The notes beneath the pieces were generated by a model. It saw only the letters and a list, made by a program, of their open reading frames with translations, had not been told where the DNA came from and did not search any database. Positions 28,854 through 40,337 of a stretch of 64,000 nt of DNA are shown here, piece after piece (within the stretch, counting starts at the first letter, position 1; each line of letters starts with the position of its first letter). The translations under genes were made by a program, and so were the position numbers. The stretch spans positions 42,394-106,393 of the forward strand of contig CAWDHW010000007.1 of the NCBI GenBank assembly GCA_963802205.1. Reading direction: 5' to 3'. Source of the stretch: DYRB01 sp963802205. Lineage in GTDB: Bacteria > Pseudomonadota > Gammaproteobacteria > Chromatiales > Chromatiaceae.

Positions 28854-30308
28854 TCAGGCGAACTGGAGGGCCGTGAGCATGGCCGCGAGCTTGGCCTCGG
28901 TCTCGCGCCACTCGGCCTGGGGGTCTGACCCGGCGACGATGCCAGCCCCGGCCTGGAGCAGGGCGCTATCCCCGCGGATCAGGGCACAGCGCAACAGGAC
29001 CCACAGCTCCCCGTCCAGGTCGGGGCCCAGCCAACCTGCGGCCCCGGTGTACCAGCCGCGCCCGGCGGGCTCCGCCTGCCGCAACCAGGCCCCGGCGGCA
29101 CCCCGCGGGCTCCCATGAGTGGCGGGGGTGGGGTGCAACAGGTCGGCCAGGCGCAGGGCATCCAGGCCCCCCCGCACCTCGGCGCGGATGGGCGTCCAAA
29201 GGTGCTGGGCGTTGTGCAGACGCATCACCTTTGGGTGGTCCGGAATATCGAGGTGCCGGCTGTGGGGAATCAGGGCGTTCTTGATGGCCTCCACCACCAG
29301 GGCGTGCTCGTGGAGTTCCTTGGGCGAGCCGACCATGGCCTCGCATAGGGCGGCGTCGCGTTCACCACCGGCGGCGCGGGCGGCGGTGCCGGCGATGGCG
29401 TCCACCTCCACGCGACAACCTTGCTGGGCCAGCAGGCGCTCCGGGGTAGCCGCCACCAGGCTGTGGTCATCGCGCCGGATGCGCACCACCTGGCAGGATG
29501 GGAAGAGCCGGTCCAGCGTCTCGGCCAGGCGCTCCAGGTTGAAGCCCCAGGGGTCCTGGATCTGCAACCGGCGCGACAGGACCACCTTGTCCAGATGGCC
29601 GTCGGCGATGGCGCCCAGGGCAGCATCCACCGCGCAGGCCCAACCGTCCGGGCCAGGGGCCCAGTCCCGGCGCTGCATCCGGGTGGCCAGGCGTCGGCGA
29701 CCCCACTCCGGGGCGCGCGGAGCGCGGCGATACAGGCTCGGCAGCAGCCGGTCGAGCCAGGCCACCCAGCGCGCCAGGGTGGCCTGCCGGTCCGCGGGGA
29801 GCGCCGTGGTCAGGGTCAGCGCCGCACGCCCCCGCTGGCGACGCAAGGCCAACTCCGGGAGCCAGAGCAGGGCATCCGGGAAGGGGGCCAGCCCGTCCCC
29901 GGGTACGGCCTCGGGGGCTGCGGCGAAACCACACAGGGCGAAGCCTGTCAGTCCGGTGGCATCGGGGTCATGCTGGTGCCACCCGGACTTGAGACGCAGG
30001 GCCCGGGCGCGCAGTGCCTCCAGGCGCCCCGGGCCCGTCGCCTGCCATTCCCCTGCCCGGCCGAAGCCGGCGTGCAGTTCGCCGCGCAGGGCGTGCGAGA
30101 AGAGAAAATGGGGCTCATCCAGGGCAGGGACCGACCCCAGGAAGGGCGGCAGGGCCAGAGTCAGGGAGGCGAAGCCGGTGGGACACGCCAGGGGCAGCCG
30201 TGCGATGCCCTCGCCCAATGCAGCGCGAAGCCTCGCCCGCAGCCGGGGCAGGTCCGTGGGTTGGACCTCTGGGATGCCGGGGTCTCGGTTGTAGCGGGGT
30301 GCGGGCAT
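28854..30308 (-). CDS. menF: MenF-type isochorismate synthase
   Basis: A 484-residue chorismate-binding enzyme that makes isochorismate, the MenD substrate. Conserved blocks are LDKVVLSRRLQIQ (general base Lys), ATPERLLAQQG, IAGTAARAAGGERD, SPKELHEHALVVEAIKNAL, LHPTPATHGSPRGAA and RGWYTGAAGWLGPDLDGELW, ending with LLQAGAGIVAGSDPQAEWRE. ATG 30308 (MPAPRYNRDPG) gives the family length. The upstream frame extension lacks similarity. The menD start follows within about 30 bases, so the two form an operon. Confidence 0.94.
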   Translation of the reverse strand: MPAPRYNRDPGIPEVQPTDLPRLRARLRAALGEGIARLPLACPTGFASLTLALPPFLGSVPALDEPHFLFSHALRGELHAGFGRAGEWQATGPGRLEALRARALRLKSGWHQHDPDATGLTGFALCGFAAAPEAVPGDGLAPFPDALLWLPELALRRQRGRAALTLTTALPADRQATLARWVAWLDRLLPSLYRRAPRAPEWGRRRLATRMQRRDWAPGPDGWACAVDAALGAIADGHLDKVVLSRRLQIQDPWGFNLERLAETLDRLFPSCQVVRIRRDDHSLVAATPERLLAQQGCRVEVDAIAGTAARAAGGERDAALCEAMVGSPKELHEHALVVEAIKNALIPHSRHLDIPDHPKVMRLHNAQHLWTPIRAEVRGGLDALRLADLLHPTPATHGSPRGAAGAWLRQAEPAGRGWYTGAAGWLGPDLDGELWVLLRCALIRGDSALLQAGAGIVAGSDPQAEWRETEAKLAAMLTALQFA

Positions 30309-30461
30309 GGATGGCGATGATGCGGCCGGGCAAGGTGTTACAAATTCTGGCGAACCTGGATTCGCTACATGGTACCCGAGCCCTGGGCGGACAACCCCGG
30401 GTGGGCGGGCGGCAGCAGGCGGGCGATTCCCCCGATCAGCCCTTTTCGCTATGATCCGCCC

Positions 30462-30902
30462 ATGTCTACGCAACGCACCAATACCCGTATCGTCGCCTGG
30501 AGCGGCCGCGCCCTGGGCCTGCTGGAACTCATCGGCCTCATTGTTATCGCCCTGGCGACCCTGGTCGCGGCGGGCCAGGAGGTCGCGAAAATGATCGCGG
30601 CCCACGAGGTCACCCTTGCGGACCTGTTGCTGCTTTTCATCTACCTGGAGGTCCTGGCCATGGTCGGTGTCTATCTGGAGTCGGGCTCCCTACCGATCCG
30701 CATGCCGCTGTACATCGCCATGGTGGCCCTTGCCCGGCACCTGATCCTTGATATGAAACATCTCGGGGCCTGGGACATCATCGCCACCGGTGGCGCGATC
30801 CTGATTATCGCCGTTGCTGTGCTGATCATCCGTTTCGGTCACGTCCGATTCCCCTACCCGCCTGCCAAGGACGGGGAGTCCGGGGACCATCAGGTCCAGT
30901 AG
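30462..30902 (+). CDS. PsiE-family membrane protein
   Basis: A 146-residue inner-membrane protein with about four helices, similar to the phosphate-starvation-inducible PsiE family. Recognisable segments are LLELIGLIVIALATLVAAGQ, LLLLFIYLEVLAMVGVYLES and MPLYIAMVALARHLILDMK. The function of the family is unknown. No ribosome site is visible before ATG 30462, but a TATGAT -10-like hexamer lies at 30450-30455, only six bases upstream, so the transcript may be leaderless. It is divergent from menF. Confidence 0.85.
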   Translation: MSTQRTNTRIVAWSGRALGLLELIGLIVIALATLVAAGQEVAKMIAAHEVTLADLLLLFIYLEVLAMVGVYLESGSLPIRMPLYIAMVALARHLILDMKHLGAWDIIATGGAILIIAVAVLIIRFGHVRFPYPPAKDGESGDHQVQ

Positions 30903-30949
30903 TCGAACGCCACGCCCCCAAACCGCCCTCGGGCCCTGGTCAAAAACCG

Positions 30950-32891
30950 ATGCCAGAGCCCATGTCGCCCGCCGATCCGACCCGGGATACTACCCAGCCG
31001 CCGCCCATAGGGATCGCTGCGGCCCGCTGGGCGCATCTGTGCACCCAGGTCCGCGACCTGGCACGGGCGACCGCCCTGATCTGGCGGGCCTGCGGCCCCT
31101 GGGCCCCGGCCTGGCTCGCGGTCATCCTTGCCCAGGGCATTCTCCCCGCAGCCTTGGTCTGGTTGAGCCGCCCCCTGGTGGACACCCTGGTCCATACGGT
31201 GGCGATCATGGTGCCAGGCGGAACCGCAACCGGGCTGGGCTGGGGCGACATTGGGCCGCTCCTGTCCCTGGCGGCCCTGTTCGCCGGGCTGTTGATCCTG
31301 GGCCAGGCGCTCGATGCCCTCAGCGGGTTCATCCGCACTGCGCAGGCCGAGCGGGTCAAGGACGAATTGAGCGACCTGGTACACCGCCAGTCCGCCTCAC
31401 TGGACCTGGCCTTCTACGACTCGGCTGCCTTCTACGACCACCTCCATCAAGCCCGGGACGAATCCTTCTACCGCCCCGTTTCCCTTCTGGAGCACCTGGG
31501 CGGGATGCTCCAGAACGGCATCACCCTCACGGCTTTGGCCCTGATTCTACTGCCCTATGGGGCCTGGCTGCCCCTGGCCCTGGTGGCCAGCGCCCTGCCG
31601 GCCATGGCGGTCATCCTGCGTCACAGCCGGCATCGCCATGCCTGGTGGCTGGCGAACACGGCACGGGACCGCCGTGCCTGGTACTACTCCTGGCTCCTCA
31701 CCGCCCGCGAGGCGGCCATGGAACTGCGCCTGCTGGGGCTGGCGGGCTACTACCGGCGCACTTACACCGATCTGCGCCAGGGGCTGAGGCAGGAGCGCCT
31801 GGGACTGGCCCGTGCCGAGGCACTGGCCCAGGCCGGAGCCGGGCTGGCCGGAATGGCGGTCACCGCCGCGGTGCTGGGCTGGATGCTCTGGCGGGCCCTA
31901 CATGGCCAGGCAAGCCTGGGGGATCTGGCCCTGTTCCAGCAGACCTTCCAGCGCGGCCAGGGGATCATGGGGACGCTGCTCGGGAGCGCCGGTCAGGTCT
32001 ATGCCAACAGCCTTTTCCTCTCCAACCTGTTCGGCTTCCTGGGACTCGCGCCCGGGCTGCGGGACCCGGTCCAGCCGGCGCCCGCCCCGGGTCTTGTCGC
32101 CCAGGCGCCGGGTCTGTCCTGTCGGGGCCTGCGCTTTGGGTATCCGGGGGCTGATCGCGACGTCTTCGCGGGGCTGGACCTGGACATCGAACCCGGGGCC
32201 ATCACCGCCATCCTGGGGGGCAACGGGGCTGGGAAGAGTACCCTGATCAAGCTCCTGTGCCGGCTCTATGACCCCCAGGCCGGGGCCATCACCCTTGGCG
32301 GCGTAGATCTGCGCGACCTCGACCAGGCCAGTCTTCGGGCCAGCATTGCAGTCCTGATCCAGGAGCCGGTGCGATACAGCACCTCGGCGGCGGAGAGCAT
32401 CGGGCTCGGCGCCATGACGGAGGCGGGTCCGAGCCAGGACGCCACTGGCGATCACGGCCGCGGCCCTGGCCGCAGGGGCCGAGGGGTTCATCGAGGGATT
32501 GCCCCTTGGCTACGCCACCCCCCTAGGGCGTTGGTTCGATGGTGGCGTGGAACTCAGCGGCGGCCAGTGGCAGCGCCTGGCACTGGCCCGGGCCCTGATC
32601 CGTCGCGCCCCGGTGCTGATCCTGGACGAGCCCACCAGCCCCCTGGACCCCTGGGCCGAGGCGCACTGGCTGGAGGGCTTGCGTGACCTCGCCCAAGGCC
32701 GCACCGTGCTCCTCATCACCCACCGCATGACCGCCGCGGCCCTGGCTGACCGGATCCACGTCATGGAGCAAGGGCGGGTCATCGAGTCCGGCAGCCACGC
32801 CGAACTGCTGGCCCTGCGCGGGCGCTATGCTGCCGCGTGGGAGTCCGCCCGGTCAGCCAGCGGCCGCCAGGGCCAGGTACCTGCGATGTAG
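30950..32891 (+). pseudogene. ABC exporter (fused membrane and ATPase domains), one frameshift in the ATPase domain
   Basis: Type I ABC exporter half-transporter. The membrane domain (about 40-350, first frame) includes RTAQAERVKDELSDLVHRQS and the coupling-helix region. The ATPase domain has Walker A GGNGAGKST near residue 423. The frame breaks between about 32425 and 32445. The other frame continues with TPLAITAAALAAGAEGFIEG, signature LSGGQWQRLALARAL, Walker B VLILDEPTS and the switch His in LITHRM. A one-base change joins the two. The substrate is unknown. It converges with coaE, overlapping by 39 bases. Confidence 0.85.
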
Positions 32892-33452
32892 GGCCTCGAC
32901 CGCCGGCCCCAGCGCCAGCGCCGGGCCGCTGTTGTCGATGATGTCATCGGCCCCGGCAAGGCGTTTGGCCCGGCTGACCTGGCTCGCCAGGATGCGGTCG
33001 ATCTCTGTCGGGTCCAGCCCGCTGCGACGTGCAACGCGCAGCCGCTGTTGCTCTTCCGGCAGGTCCACCACCAGGACGCGGTCGGCCAAATCCGTCTGGC
33101 CCGTCTCGAATAGCAGGGGGATGACCAAGACGGTATAGGGTGCGGTTCCTGTGGCCAGGTCCTGGATCATCCGGATACGGATACGCGGGTGGAGCAGCGC
33201 CTCCAACTGGCGCCGCAGGCGCGAGTCGGCAAAGACCAGGCGGCGCAGGGCGACGCGGTCCAGGACCCCGCCGGGGCCCACCAGCCCAGGTCCAAACTTC
33301 GCCCCGATCTCCGCCACCAGGGGCTCTCCCGGTGCGGTCAGGGCGTGTGCGATGGCATCGGCGTCGCTGACCGCCGCCCCCAGGGCGGCGAACAGGTCAG
33401 CTACCGTGGACTTGCCACTGCCGATCCCACCGGTCAGTGCGACGGAGAACAA
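32853..33452 (-). CDS. coaE: CoaE, dephospho-CoA kinase
   Basis: A 199-residue kinase for the last step of coenzyme A synthesis. The P-loop ALTGGIGSGKSTVADLFA is near the N-terminus. It also has SDADAIAHAL, VLVIPLLFETG and VDLPEEQQRLR, then DDIIDNSG. No ATG lies at the expected place. TTG 33452 gives the canonical length and lies just after the pilD stop; the only upstream ATG (33521) would add 23 residues overlapping pilD. coaE directly after pilD is the common gammaproteobacterial arrangement. Confidence 0.93.
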   Translation of the reverse strand: MFSVALTGGIGSGKSTVADLFAALGAAVSDADAIAHALTAPGEPLVAEIGAKFGPGLVGPGGVLDRVALRRLVFADSRLRRQLEALLHPRIRIRMIQDLATGTAPYTVLVIPLLFETGQTDLADRVLVVDLPEEQQRLRVARRSGLDPTEIDRILASQVSRAKRLAGADDIIDNSGPALALGPAVEALHRRYLALAAAG

Positions 33453-33459
33453 CTCAGTC

Positions 33460-34335
33460 TCAACCCAGGCCGGACCAGGTAAGGTAGGCCTTGTTGATGG
33501 CGTCGCCCCATAGCAAGGCAATCCAGCCCGCCGCGGCCAAGTAAGGCCCGAAGGGGATAGGCAGGTCGCGGTCCTGGCGTCCGCTCAAGATCAGGACGCC
33601 CCCCACCAGGGCACCGACCACCGCCGAGAACAGGGCAATCTGAGGCAGTGCCGCCCATCCCAGCCAGGCACCGAAGACCGCCAAGAGCTTGAAGTCCCCA
33701 TAGCCCATGCCCTCCTTGCCGGTGGCCAGACGGAACAGATGGAAGATCAGCCACAGGCTCAGGTAGCCGCCGGCGGCCCCGAGGATCGATGCCTGTGGGT
33801 CGCTGAATAACCCGACAAGGCTCAACAGGAGCCCGAGCCAGAGCAGGGGTTGGGAAATGGTATCCGGAAGGAGCTGGGTATCGAGGTCGATCCCGGACAG
33901 GGCCACCAGTCCCCAGGTCAAGACCAGAGCGGCGGCGGCCTCCCACCCGGGCCCAAAGTGCCACACCACGGCCAGGGAGAGTAGCGCCGTCATGGCCTCG
34001 ACCAGGGGATAACGCAGACTGATGGGTGCCGCACAGGCCGAGCACCTCCCGCGCAGGAACAGGTAACTCAGGATCGGGATATTTTCCAGCGGGGTGATGG
34101 CGTGGCCACAGTGGGGGCAGTGCGATCCTGGGGTAGACAGGGTCAGCCGGGGCCCAGCCGCTTCTGGAGCGGCCGTGCCCTGGACATCGGCGCACTCGCG
34201 CTGCCATTCCTCCCGCATCATTTGCGGCAGGCGGTAGATGACGACATTGAGAAAGCTGCCGACGATCAGGCCCAGGAGTAGGGTCCCGGTCCACAGCAAC
34301 CACGGCTCGCGGGAAATGACCTCAAACCAGGGCAT
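33460..34335 (-). CDS. pilD: PilD, type IV prepilin peptidase / N-methyltransferase
   Basis: A 291-residue polytopic inner-membrane aspartyl protease that cleaves and N-methylates type IV prepilins and pseudopilins. The N-terminal methyltransferase region has the zinc-type cysteine pairs CPHC (73, 76) and CSAC (98, 101). The protease aspartates are Asp152 in GIDLDTQLLPD and Asp214 in GMGYGDFKLL. About eight membrane helices are predicted. It is preceded by pilC and followed by coaE on the same strand. Confidence 0.96.
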   Translation of the reverse strand: MPWFEVISREPWLLWTGTLLLGLIVGSFLNVVIYRLPQMMREEWQRECADVQGTAAPEAAGPRLTLSTPGSHCPHCGHAITPLENIPILSYLFLRGRCSACAAPISLRYPLVEAMTALLSLAVVWHFGPGWEAAAALVLTWGLVALSGIDLDTQLLPDTISQPLLWLGLLLSLVGLFSDPQASILGAAGGYLSLWLIFHLFRLATGKEGMGYGDFKLLAVFGAWLGWAALPQIALFSAVVGALVGGVLILSGRQDRDLPIPFGPYLAAAGWIALLWGDAINKAYLTWSGLG

Positions 34336-34371
34336 GGGCCCAACCTGACATCCGGTGCCGATGGTGCCGCA

Positions 34372-35634
34372 TCAGACCACTGCCGCCAGTTTGAAGATGG
34401 GGAGGTACATGGCAATGACCAGGCCTCCCACCAGGGTGCCGATAACCACCATGATCAGGGGCTCAAGCAGGCTGCTCAGGCTATCGACCGCATTATCGAC
34501 CTCCTCTTCGTAGAAGTCTGCGACCTTGCCGAGCATCTCGTCCAGGGCGCCTGACTCCTCGCCGATGGCGGTCATCTGTATCACCATGTGAGGAAACAGA
34601 TTCTGCTGGCGCATGGACAGTTGCAGGGCCTGGCCGGTGGCAACCTGCTCGCGCATGCGGTTGACGGCGTCGGTGTAGACGATATTACCGGTGGCCCCGG
34701 CGACGGACTCCAGGGCCTCCACCAAGGGCACGCCGGCGGCGAACATGGTCGATAGGGTGCGTGCGAACCGCGCCAGGGCGGCCTTGTGGAGGATATTGCC
34801 GATGACCGGGATCTTGAGCACCGCGCGGTCCAGCATGCGCCTGAACAGGACGGAACGCTGGAATAGATTCTTGATGGAGTAGAAAAACCCGCCCGCGCCC
34901 AAGGCGATGGCCCACCAATAGTCACGCATAAAGTCGGAGATGGCGATGACCAGCAGGGTGAAGGCAGGGAGGTCCGTGCCGAAGCTCGAGAACAGGGCCT
35001 TAAACTGGGGAATGACGAAGAGCATGATGATAACCGTTACCAGGACGGCGACCGCGACCACGGAGGCGGGGTAGAACATCGCCTTCTTGACCTTGCCCTT
35101 GATGGACTCGGTCTTCTCCTTGTAGGTGGCGATTTTGTCCAGCAGTATGTCGAGCACACCGGCCTGTTCGCCGGCGGCGACCAGGTTGCAGAACAGGTCG
35201 TCGAAATAGAGCGGGTGCTTGGCCAGGGCCTCGGCCATGGCCGTGCCGCTCTCGATATCGGCCTTGATGGCGAGGATCAGGTCCTGCATCGAGGCGTTGG
35301 CGTGACCGCGCCCGACGATGTCGAAGGACTGCACCAGGGGCACCCCGGCGGCCATCATGGTGGCGAGTTGCCGACTGAACACGGAAATATCGGCGCTCTT
35401 GATGGCCTTCTTGCCCAGGACGAAGAGTGCGTCTGCCCTCTTCCTGAGCTTGGTCGGGCTGACCCCCTGCCGGCGCAGGTCGGCGCGCACCGCGGTGACA
35501 TTGGGTGCACGGGTCTCGCCCTTGACGCGGTTACCCTTGCGGTCCAGCCCCTCCCAGGCAAAGACATGCGACTTCTCGATCAGGGGGGGCGGCTTGGCTG
35601 CCGTCTTCGACTTTTGGGTTGCAGCAAGCGCCAT
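34372..35634 (-). CDS. pilC: PilC, type IV pilus inner-membrane platform protein
   Basis: A 420-residue GspF-family platform protein with two repeated T2SSF domains. The segments are IKSADISVFSRQLATMMAAG and ALARFARTLSTMFAAGVPLV, each followed by membrane helices. The N-terminus FAWEGLDRKGNRVKGETRA is typical of PilC, and the C-terminus ends PLIMVVIGTLVGGLVIAMYL, then PIFKLAAVV. It organises pilus assembly around the PilB motor. Its ATG is two bases from the pilB stop. Confidence 0.96.
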   Translation of the reverse strand: MALAATQKSKTAAKPPPLIEKSHVFAWEGLDRKGNRVKGETRAPNVTAVRADLRRQGVSPTKLRKRADALFVLGKKAIKSADISVFSRQLATMMAAGVPLVQSFDIVGRGHANASMQDLILAIKADIESGTAMAEALAKHPLYFDDLFCNLVAAGEQAGVLDILLDKIATYKEKTESIKGKVKKAMFYPASVVAVAVLVTVIIMLFVIPQFKALFSSFGTDLPAFTLLVIAISDFMRDYWWAIALGAGGFFYSIKNLFQRSVLFRRMLDRAVLKIPVIGNILHKAALARFARTLSTMFAAGVPLVEALESVAGATGNIVYTDAVNRMREQVATGQALQLSMRQQNLFPHMVIQMTAIGEESGALDEMLGKVADFYEEEVDNAVDSLSSLLEPLIMVVIGTLVGGLVIAMYLPIFKLAAVV

Positions 35635-35636
35635 CG

Positions 35637-37349
<1,713 letters not shown>

Positions 37350-37426
37350 GGGTGTGCCTCTGCTCGCAGCCGGGGGGCGACACGATTGCACATCGCGCCG
37401 TGAATTTCCGACTAGTAGGACCTCTA

Positions 37427-37440
37427 GGTCTTATAAGACC
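37427..37440. promoter_or_regulatory. Perfect 14-base palindrome upstream of pilB
   Basis: GGTCTTATAAGACC is a perfect palindrome in the 105-base gap between the NYN gene and pilB. It may be an operator for pilB or a small terminator for the NYN gene; no T-run follows it on the minus strand. Confidence 0.3.
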
Positions 37441-37454
37441 CCACATCGAAAAAG

Positions 37455-38288
37455 TCAGCGGTTGACATTGAAGGCCAAGCGCACATTGTTGGCCACCAGG
37501 CCGTTATCCTTCTGCTCGCTGGCCTGGAGATAAAACTCCAGTATGGTGTCGCGATTCATCAGCAAATCCTCCGTGACGTCGTCGGCAAGCTCATTGACGT
37601 GGCAGAAGACGCTGGTATAGGGCGACAAGGGGTCCCGAGGGTCCGTGATCCAGAGGTTGGGGGATATCTGGTTAATGAAGCGCAGGAAGCCGTAGCCCTT
37701 GTCGCCGAACCACTTGGTGCAGACCCCGCGCACGCAGGACCCGGCGGTACCCCATTCGTTGCGGGGCTCATAGGAGACCGGCAGCAAGTCGGGGATCAGG
37801 AAGCCGGAGTAGAAGGTATCCACCGCCTTTTTCAGGTCCCCCGAGACGTTGCGAAACCCGATCAACTCCACCCGACACCCCATGTTTTGCAGGGCCGTGA
37901 CCACCTGAATGAAGTCGCCATCCCCGGTGACCAGCAGGACCTGATCGAGCTTGTCCGCCTGGAGCATGGCCTCCACTGCCATGTCGAGATCGGCATTGGC
38001 CTTGGTCGTAACATTGCCGGCCTCGTCGGTGTAGCGGCGCACCGGCTTGACAAAGATCTTCCAGCCGAAGTCCCGCACCATCTGCTGGTAAGCGCGCGAT
38101 TTCTTACGGTAATCCATGTCCTCCTTGGCACGTTCCTCATCGACGGCCTGGTAGGTGTTGAGGCGTTGCAGGCATCCGCCCTCACGGGCGGCAAAGCGGC
38201 GCAGCACGTCGTAACGCATTTGATAACCGCCGTTATAGCGGACATTCTCGGCATCGACAAAGACGCCAACTCGCAATCCAGAACTCAA
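37455..38288 (-). CDS. NYN-domain (LabA-like, PIN-fold) protein with a cold-shock-like C-terminal domain
   Basis: A 277-residue predicted RNA-processing protein. The NYN nuclease fold (about 5-165) has the acidic sites in VGVFVDAENVRYN, KANADLDMAVEAML and LLVTGDGDFIQVV. The C-terminal part (about 190-250) carries GVCTKWFGDKGYGFLRFI and SVFCHVNELADD, which resemble the GxGFI and VFxH motifs of cold-shock/S1-like nucleic-acid binding folds. The start is TTG 38288 preceded by GGGGAAG. The substrate RNA is unknown. Confidence 0.82.
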   Translation of the reverse strand: MSSGLRVGVFVDAENVRYNGGYQMRYDVLRRFAAREGGCLQRLNTYQAVDEERAKEDMDYRKKSRAYQQMVRDFGWKIFVKPVRRYTDEAGNVTTKANADLDMAVEAMLQADKLDQVLLVTGDGDFIQVVTALQNMGCRVELIGFRNVSGDLKKAVDTFYSGFLIPDLLPVSYEPRNEWGTAGSCVRGVCTKWFGDKGYGFLRFINQISPNLWITDPRDPLSPYTSVFCHVNELADDVTEDLLMNRDTILEFYLQASEQKDNGLVANNVRLAFNVNR

Positions 38289-38390
38289 AGAATCTTCCCC
38301 AGATCGATAAGCTAAATGAAACGCCGAAATGCTGGCACAAGCCTGGGACTCGTCTGGAGTGACGCGCCCAGGCCCGGCCAGGGACCAGGC

Positions 38391-40337
38391 TCAGCGGTTG
38401 GCGCGCTGCTCGATCAGCTCGTTGACCACCGTCGGGTCTGCCAGGGTCGAGGTGTCACCCAGGGTGTCGATCTCGTTGGCCGCAATCTTGCGCAGGATGC
38501 GGCGCATGATCTTGCCCGACCGAGTCTTGGGCAGACTCGGTGCCCACTGGATGATGTCGACGATGGCGATGGGCCCGATCTCACCGCGCACCATGGCAAC
38601 CAGCTCCTTCTTCAGCGCGTCGGTGGGCTCCACGCCGGCCATGGGGGTCACGTAGGCATAGATGCCCTGACCCTTGATGTCGTGGGGATAGCCCACCACC
38701 GCCGCCTCGGCGACATGGGGGTGGAGGACCAAGGCGGACTCGATCTCGGCGGTACCCAGACGATGACCGGAGACGTTGAGTACGTCGTCAATGCGCCCGG
38801 TGATCCAGTAGTAGCCATCCGCGTCGCGCCGCGCCCCGTCACCCGTGAAATAGGAACCCGGATACTGTTTGAAGTAGGTATCCACATAGCGCTGGTGATC
38901 GCCGTAGACAGTGCGCATCTGCGCCGGCCAAGGCCGCATCAGGACCAGTGCGCCTTCGCCCTCGCCCTCGATGGGGGTACCGTTGGCGGGGTCCACCAAG
39001 GCCGGGACCACGCCGAAGAAGGGCGTGCTGGCCGAACCGGGTTTCAGCGCCGTGGCACCCGGCAGCGGAGTGATGAGGTGGCCGCCGGTCTCGGTCTGCC
39101 ACCAGGTGTCCACGATGGGGCAGCGCTCGTCGCCGACGACACGGTGGTACCACTCCCAAGCCTCGGGATTGATGGGCTCGCCCACAGAACCCAGGATCCG
39201 GAGGCTCTTACGGGAGGTCGCCTTCACCGGCTCCTCGCCGGCCCGCATCAGCGAGCGGATGGCGGTGGGTGCGGTGTAGAAGATCGACACGTTGTGCTTG
39301 TCGATGACCTGCCAGAAGCGGGACATGTCCGGGTAGTTGGGGATGCCCTCGAACATGATGGAGGTGGCGCCGTTGGCCAGGGGACCATAGACGATGTAGG
39401 TATGCCCCGTGACCCAGCCGACGTCGGCGGTGCACCAGTAGATCTCGCCCTCCTGATAGTCGAAGGTGAGCTTGTGGGTCATGGCGGCGTAGACCAGATA
39501 GCCGCCGGTGGTGTGCAGGGCACCCTTCGGCTTGCCGGTGGAACCGGACGTATAGAGGATGAACAGCGGGTCCTCGGCATCCATGGGCTCCGGCTCGCAG
39601 ACATCGGAGGCCTTGGCCATGAGGTCGTCGTACCAGACATCGCGGGCACCATTCCAGGCAACTGGGCCTCCGGTGCGGCGCACCACGAGGACGGTGCTGA
39701 CGTTGGGGCACTCCTCCATGGCCTTGTCGGCATTCTTCTTGAGGGGGACATGACGCCCACCGCGCACGCTCTCATCGGAGGTGATGACCACGCGGCAGTC
39801 GGAGTCCAGGACCCGGTCGCGGAGCGAGTCCGGGGAGAAGCCACCGAACACGATGGAGTGCACGGCACCGATGCGGGTGCAGGCGAGCATGGCCACGGCG
39901 GCCTCGGGGATCATCGGCAGGTAAATGCACACCCGGTCGCCCTTCTTGACGCCGCGGGACTTGAGCACGTTGGCCAGCTTACAGACATCCCGGTGCAGCT
40001 CGCGGTAGGTGATCTTGCGGTCGATATTGGGATCGTCGGACTCCCAGATGATGGCGACCTGATCGCCGCGGTCGGCCAGATGCCGATCCAGGCAGTTGTA
40101 GGAGACGTTGAGCTGACCGCCCTTGAACCAGGCGATGTGCAGGTCATCGGCGCCGAAGCTGTAGTCGAGCACCTGATCCCAGGGCTTGGACCAGGTGACA
40201 TAGCGCTCGGCCTGCTCCGCCCAGAAACCCTCCGGGTCGTCCACGGAGCGCTTGTACATCGCCTGGTACTGCTCTTGGTTGACATGGGCCTTGGCCGCGA
40301 TGGCGTTGGGGACCGGGTAGATCTTGCTGTCCGACAT
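38391..40337 (-). CDS. acs: Acs, acetyl-CoA synthetase
   Basis: A 648-residue AMP-forming acetate-CoA ligase, the usual family length. Signatures are YTSGSTGKPKGALHTTGGY (AMP binding), WWQTETGGHLITPLPGA, YFTGDGARRDADGYYWITGR and DDVLNVSGHRLGTAEIES. The C-terminal RSGKIMRRILRKIA contains the Lys that is acetylated to regulate Acs. ATG 40337 follows GAGGAA. It lies with the sodium:solute symporter genes and the DUF294/exonuclease genes on the same strand, an acetate-utilisation cluster seen in many gammaproteobacteria. Confidence 0.97.
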   Translation of the reverse strand: MSDSKIYPVPNAIAAKAHVNQEQYQAMYKRSVDDPEGFWAEQAERYVTWSKPWDQVLDYSFGADDLHIAWFKGGQLNVSYNCLDRHLADRGDQVAIIWESDDPNIDRKITYRELHRDVCKLANVLKSRGVKKGDRVCIYLPMIPEAAVAMLACTRIGAVHSIVFGGFSPDSLRDRVLDSDCRVVITSDESVRGGRHVPLKKNADKAMEECPNVSTVLVVRRTGGPVAWNGARDVWYDDLMAKASDVCEPEPMDAEDPLFILYTSGSTGKPKGALHTTGGYLVYAAMTHKLTFDYQEGEIYWCTADVGWVTGHTYIVYGPLANGATSIMFEGIPNYPDMSRFWQVIDKHNVSIFYTAPTAIRSLMRAGEEPVKATSRKSLRILGSVGEPINPEAWEWYHRVVGDERCPIVDTWWQTETGGHLITPLPGATALKPGSASTPFFGVVPALVDPANGTPIEGEGEGALVLMRPWPAQMRTVYGDHQRYVDTYFKQYPGSYFTGDGARRDADGYYWITGRIDDVLNVSGHRLGTAEIESALVLHPHVAEAAVVGYPHDIKGQGIYAYVTPMAGVEPTDALKKELVAMVRGEIGPIAIVDIIQWAPSLPKTRSGKIMRRILRKIAANEIDTLGDTSTLADPTVVNELIEQRANR

